Both the position numbers and the translations under genes were made by a program. A stretch of 64,000 bases of DNA from Lactarius indigo (Eukaryota; Basidiomycota; Agaricomycetes; Russulales; Russulaceae), in contig JAFKAC010000020.1 in NCBI GenBank assembly GCA_025766275.1, positions 620,001 to 684,000 on the forward strand. The letters are read 5' to 3'. The notes below the pieces were generated by a model. It did no database searches. It was not told the DNA's origin and was given only the letters and a program-made list of their open reading frames with translations. Positions 59,634-64,000 of this stretch are shown here, piece after piece (within the stretch, counting starts at the first letter, position 1; the number at the start of each line of letters is the position of its first letter).

Positions 59634-62327
59634 ATGTCTTCCTTGAGGACTGCCCTTCCATCCGGTCTACTCGACTTGCTCGTCCTCAGAGTTTCCCCGC
59701 GATGCCCTCACAGGTGGCTCCAACACGCCGCTCTTACATCCCAGCCTCCGTCCACATTCCACGAACCGACTGTTGTTAGCTCGCGGTATGTAACCGGTTA
59801 CCCCGCTCCTCTCACGTGTTTATGTCTCTTCTAGTGGAAGGAGGACCAGACGCCACGTCTTATCTGTTCCGAGCCGACCTTCTCTTGCCAACGAACTCGC
59901 GCAGAGAGTAGAGGCACTTGCTGTCACAATCGAAAACGAGGTACGAGGCTTTTGACTTTGGGGGATCTCCTTGACTCTTTGACACAGGAAGTATCACCCG
60001 ACCTCACCTACCGCGAAGAAGAACTACTAGAGCTCTACGAAGACCTACTCGCCTTGCCCGATGACCAAACTAAAGTCACCCCGGCGCCCGTATTCACGGA
60101 AGAACAAGATAGAGCGGTCGTAGAGGCGATCGTGTCTCGACTGTCTCCCTCACCGTCTGCTCCATCCGACGCGCTCTCTGCTCTGCCAAACCAACGAGCA
60201 GAGTCTGACTCCCCGCTCATTCCCGTCCAAGCTCAGACCAGCTCCAGTGCAACACTACTGTATCGCGTCGCGCTCGATCTTTTAACCCCAATAATTCAAG
60301 AGTTGGCGGCTATCCAGCACGCGCGTCCTTCGTCTGCGAATGACGTACCCCTAGCCCTGCTCTCAATGGAGGAATGGCAGTCACTCACACGACTTTGCGT
60401 GCGTACCTGCCGTCGCGATAAACTCATTATCGCTGAACGAAAGAAAATCTAGCTTGCTCACAACGATCCCCGCTCGGCTAAAACCGCTGTCGAACTCATG
60501 ATGGTAGGCCCTTCACTCTTATACTAGGCGATTCGCTACTCACTTCTACCAAGGCGTCAGGGATAGAGCTGATAGAAGAGCATGCCAACGACGTCATGAG
60601 GTGGTATGCCAAGAGAGGAGACGTCTTGGGTTGCGAGCAGTTTATGCAGACGTTCATAAAAGGTGCGTCCACCCACCCACACTTCGCTCGTCTCCCTCAA
60701 TCGCTTTCCCTAAGGTCCACTCACCGACAACCAGCGCCATTTACATATCAAGGCGCATGAAAAGAGCGTCCCCACTGGCACCATCCCCAACGACGCCCTT
60801 TCACTTCTTCATACTTACGAGAGCGCTGGGCAACCCGCGCCAATGACTGCTTATTCACGACTCATCGCTGCCCTCTTTCGCACCTCGTCCTCGAAAGCCC
60901 ACGCGCAAGCCTGGGATCTCTTCGCGCACATGCGATACGTCGCACACCCACTGCCAGACGACGTCCTCTACACGCAGATGATCCGCGCCTGCGGGTTACC
61001 CACCCCCGCCGAACCGGAGCGCGCGCTCGACCTATTCACCGAAATGACCGTCGATTGCGGGATCCCACCCACCGCCGGCGCATACGACGCCGTGATCATC
61101 GCGTGCGCGCGCTCAGGCTCGAAGGTGTACGTGAACGAGGCATTTCGGCTGGCGAAGGAGATGCTCGACGCACACCGCGATGCGCGGGGACGTGGGACAT
61201 TCCACCCTGTTTCCCGGACGTTTGGGGCGCTGCTCGAAGGCGCGAAGCGTATTGGCGACTTGGGACGCACGCGCTGGATCCTCGCGGAAATGGTCGAGGT
61301 CGCGCGGCAGAACCCAGAGGTCGTCGTCGACGAACGTATCATGACGCACGTCTTTCACGCGTATGCAGCGTACAAGCCCCCGTTCAGGCGTTCCATGGCT
61401 CCTTTAGTGGCGGACGCCGCAGTACCACCTAGCCGCTCGGAAGAACCAATCGAGGAGACAGCGTCGTCGTCATCACCCGTCGAAACGGCGTCACCGCCCA
61501 GCTTCGCGCATTTGCCACCACAGAGCAGTGCCGAAGTACTCAACGAAGCGCGCGCGCTCTTTGCCCGCTTCTCGCGCTCGTCGTCGTTATCATCACAAAC
61601 CGGCGCTGAGGCACTCCCCGCGCTCCCGGACGTACGCGTCACGCCACGCCTGCTCAATGCGTACCTCTCAGTCCTGTACGCTCACGCGTCGCTCGAGTCG
61701 GCGCACGAGGCGTTCCGCACCGTCTTTGCGCAGGAGCGCCTGGTGAGAGACGGGTTCACGTTCGTCGAAGCCCTCGAGCGCTGCGCGCGCGAACATACCG
61801 TGTCCTCCGCCAGGGGTTTTGCGGAGGACGCGTGGCGCGAATGGGTCGGGCTCGAGAACTCGTCTCAGATCGTGAGCGTGCAACACATACAGCGTGCATA
61901 TGCGGCGCGAATACGGATCCTCGCTCTGTAAGCATCCACCAGCGCAAATTTTACTTTTTTTTTTTTTTTTGCTTATCTGTTGCCGATAAGGACGGGCCAG
62001 CTGGACGAGGCGCTCGGGTGCTTGCGCGCGTTTGTCGCGCGCTATCCTCCCCACAGCGTGCGCGCGGCGCCGCAACAGTGGGATATGCGCGCGACGCGCG
62101 TGTCGCTTGCAGATCGTGGGCGACCGCTCGTGAGGCTTACGACGCCGCTGGACGTGCAGGACGAGCGTGTGCCGCCATTGTTGACATTTGCAGACATCGA
62201 GGTGCTGCACCACCGGCTCGTGGCGGTGGGCGACTCGCGCGGCGTGGCGCATGTCAAGTGGGTGTGCAAGGCTTACGAGGGCGCGTTGAGGAGAAGAAGG
62301 GAGGCTGCGCTGCACATCAACTCTTAA
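59634..62327 (+). CDS. Mitochondrial pentatricopeptide-repeat (PPR) protein
   Basis: Probable organellar RNA-binding protein. Seven exons close into 792 residues: 59634-59785, 59835-59940, 59988-60398, 60453-60503, 60554-60662, 60715-61927, 61991-62327. The N-terminus is Arg/Leu/Ser-rich without acids over about 40 residues, a good mitochondrial presequence. Helical repeats begin near residue 150; the clearest PPRs are TAYSRLIAALFR, then VLYTQMIRACGLP and LFTEMTVDCGIPPTAGAYD, followed by RTFGALLEGAKRIGDLGRTR (residues ~320-480). A Ser/Pro-rich acidic linker interrupts the repeats near residues 520-570. The in-frame TAG at 60450-60452 is the acceptor of a 54-base intron, not a mutation. The exact RNA target cannot be predicted. 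Confidence 0.87.
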
Positions 62328-62743
62328 TCCGGGTAGGTGGGGTCGCGTACGGTCTCCTTGGGTGGCATAATCTGGCACAGATGGCTTGTTTTGGCTTCTA
62401 CATTACAACACACATATCGAGGGCGCTTAATCCCCTACATTCGCGTAAATTCGAGAGCTGTTTACAGTATAGGGAAAACACGCGGTAAAGGGTCTGTGTT
62501 CTTCCATCGGGTGGCGCAAGGGTGTCACGGAATGGAACCAACCGGTGATAGTTTGAGTGCCAGATACATTATTAAATGGAGACAAGCGTATTGAAAGACA
62601 GGGGACAGTTTGAGGTATATCAAGCACACAAAACGGTTTCAAGAAGGGGCACAAAACATGGGATGAATAGATAGCGTTGGGGGTTTTGCGAGCCACAGCG
62701 AAGGGGATGGATGATGCGCAGGTTTGGGAATGAGGAGTAGGGG
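62328..62743. other. Intergenic between convergent genes
   Basis: 3' flanks of the rightward PPR gene and the leftward PPTase-like gene. No coding signal. Confidence 0.55.
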
Positions 62744-63856
62744 TTAATCGGTGAGCTTGGGAATGACGTTGGTCATTTGGTCGATGTTGATGAACTGGAC
62801 CCAGGACTCGAGGTCCTTGTTGTTATCTTGCCACACGAACTTGGAGTCCTGCGTGCCGCGGAAGTGGGCCGTGACGCACTGATAGCTCTCCTCGACGAGG
62901 ATGCCGCGGCGCTGCACGCCGAGGTGTGCCTTGTACAGGCGGAACTCCCAGCCGGTGAGCGGCTGCCCATCGCCGCTGCACGTCTCCTCGGATATGTTGA
63001 ACTCGAGCCGGGACCAATCAAAGCCGATCGGTTGCCCGATCGCCTTGATGTAGGCGGATTTGAGCGCCAGCAGGATGCACAGCCGGCGCAGCACGACCTC
63101 GTCGCCGAGGTTCGGCGCTAGGAAGGACATCTCGAGCCCTGTGAGCTAACGATGCGGGAGGAGTCAGGATGGGGTATATCGGGTGCGACGACGACACGCA
63201 CCTTGTGCGATAGGGACTCTACGTAGGCGGAGACGGTGGCGTCGCGCGGCTCGACGGCGACTTGCTTGATCCCAAGGCCGATGTTGACGACCTCGCGCTG
63301 CTTGCCCTGGACCATGACCATCCCGACGAGAGAACTCTCCCATGCGAGGTGGTAGCCGATCATCGACCGAAGATGGTGTTCTGGGTTTACATGGTCCAGC
63401 ATCTGGAAATAATAACGTACGAGGTTTGTCGTTTTGTTTTAGAGAAAAATATTGTTTTGGGTGTACCTGCTCTATCCAGTGCTTCCCGTTGTGCGTACTG
63501 TGGTCCCGCCACCGGGCACGGGGTATTCGACGGTGCCTCATCATGAGAAGTGGCATCATTTGGGCGATTATTTGGCCTGTAGGTCGTAAATGGTTAGAAA
63601 AAAATTGTGTGCGAAGACGGTCCGAGACGGAGAAAGGTCGAACGAACGTAGCGATTCGCCGGAGGATGGGTTTGCGGGAATGTTCTTCGCATGGGGGACG
63701 GTGTTGTGAATGAGTTCGTAACACTTTTCGTATTCCTTCAAGGGATTGATTGAATGGGGAAAGAAAAAAAAAATATGGAAGAAATATTCCGAGACGGACC
63801 TCTGTGGTAACCTCGCGGTTGAGATAAAGCATCCAAACGAGAATGGGAGAGTTCAT
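62744..63856 (-). CDS. 4'-phosphopantetheinyl-transferase-fold protein, acidic motifs replaced
   Basis: Normal family members move 4'-phosphopantetheine from CoA to carrier proteins of lysine, fatty-acid, polyketide and peptide synthesis. Five exons close into 285 residues: 63856-63800, 63735-63648, 63576-63467, 63402-63202, 63145-62744. Family landmarks: ILVWMLYLNREVTTEEYEK at the start, SLRQIIAQMMPLLMMRHR (helix before the GKP loop), RARW, VVNIGLGIKQV, LGDEVVLRRLC, ALKSAYIKAIGQPIGFDWSR and LEFN. The signature (V/I)G(I/V)D ... (W/F)xxKE(A/S)xxK reads IGLG (Gly129) and LKSAYIK (Ser182), so both acidic magnesium ligands are missing. The NVSHD-type motif reads HLAWE. All splice sites are intact, so it looks like an expressed paralogue without transferase activity rather than a pseudogene. 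Confidence 0.82.
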
Positions 63857-64000
63857 CGATGGATCCAACGAGTAGACTGGAGGCGGCGTCAAAAATTCCT
63901 AGGATGGTTTTGGGCGTAAACGGCGTCTGACGAGAGAGGGTGTTATATGTCGTTGGAATGATTCGGGCAGCGACCACCACGAATGATCCGAAAGATGGGC
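63857..64000. other. Upstream flank of the PPTase-like gene
   Basis: Promoter region at the right edge. A minus-strand frame enters here but the first in-frame ATG giving the family's usual start is at 63856. Confidence 0.5.

Noticed and set aside
60450..60452. In-frame stop in the PPR gene
   Set aside because: It is the TAG acceptor of a 54-base GT-AG intron (60399-60452); removing it joins LTRLC to LAHND in frame.
61668..62378. 236-codon minus-strand open frame
   Set aside because: Antisense of the GC-rich PPR exons; composition is Arg/Pro/His-rich with no domain.
63577..63647. Apparent frame change in the PPTase-like gene
   Set aside because: A 71-base intron (GTTCGT donor, CTACAG acceptor) restores one continuous frame, with exon lengths of 88 and 110 bases.
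1..64000. tRNA genes
   Set aside because: I scanned for GGTTCGAATC-type arms with a matching A box and acceptor stem and found no convincing cloverleaf; a tRNAscan run would be decisive.

Overview
The window reads as nuclear DNA of a filamentous basidiomycete, most likely a mushroom-forming agaricomycete. The live genes are cut by many short GT-AG introns, mostly 50-60 bases. The family mix also fits: a DUF6533 seven-helix membrane protein, a DUF7729 secreted protein, several F-box proteins, a sedolisin peptidase family, a Goodbye-NACHT-ankyrin NLR relic and a Helitron relic. I see no rRNA, tRNA, CRISPR array, bacterial operon or virus.

Layout. 1-2.6 kb: decayed Helitron replicase-helicase (minus). 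3.1-5.2 kb: intact NCS1 permease (minus, ten exons). 6.6-12.7 kb: two tandem paralogous F-box-like genes (plus). 14.2-14.9 kb: frameshifted Nudix relic. 15.1-21.5 kb: gene desert. 21.6-23.3 kb: La RNA-binding protein (minus). 23.5-29.1 kb: three relics in a row, a sedolisin (minus), a Cdc20-like APC/C activator (plus) and an NLR (minus). 31.5-32.5 kb: DUF7729 secreted protein. 33.1-35.1 kb: third F-box protein. 35.1-41.7 kb: second desert. 41.7-50.1 kb: an inverted counterpart of the 23.5-29.1 kb block, holding an ankyrin relic (plus), an intact Cdc20-like gene (minus), a 5' sedolisin relic, an intact sedolisin and a 3' sedolisin relic (all plus). 50.2-51.6 kb: carboxylesterase and possible retroelement scraps. 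52.0-63.9 kb: dense region with a long coiled-coil protein, DUF6533 protein, malate dehydrogenase, PPR protein and a phosphopantetheinyl-transferase-like protein.

The live genes are mostly independent functions: nucleobase uptake, ubiquitin-ligase adaptors, RNA chaperoning, APC/C activation, extracellular proteolysis, central metabolism and organelle RNA handling. The most striking structure is the inverted duplication. One arm (23.5-29.1 kb) is wholly pseudogenised, while the other keeps working Cdc20-like and sedolisin genes flanked by broken copies. The most striking single gene is at the right edge: a complete PPTase-fold gene in which both signature acidic positions are replaced (Gly129 and Ser182), suggesting a non-catalytic paralogue.

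Exon structures were assembled by eye from splice consensus, phase and family recognition. Where every exon length closes the reading frame I treat the model as strong. No alignment or database search was run, so family names rest on motif memory.
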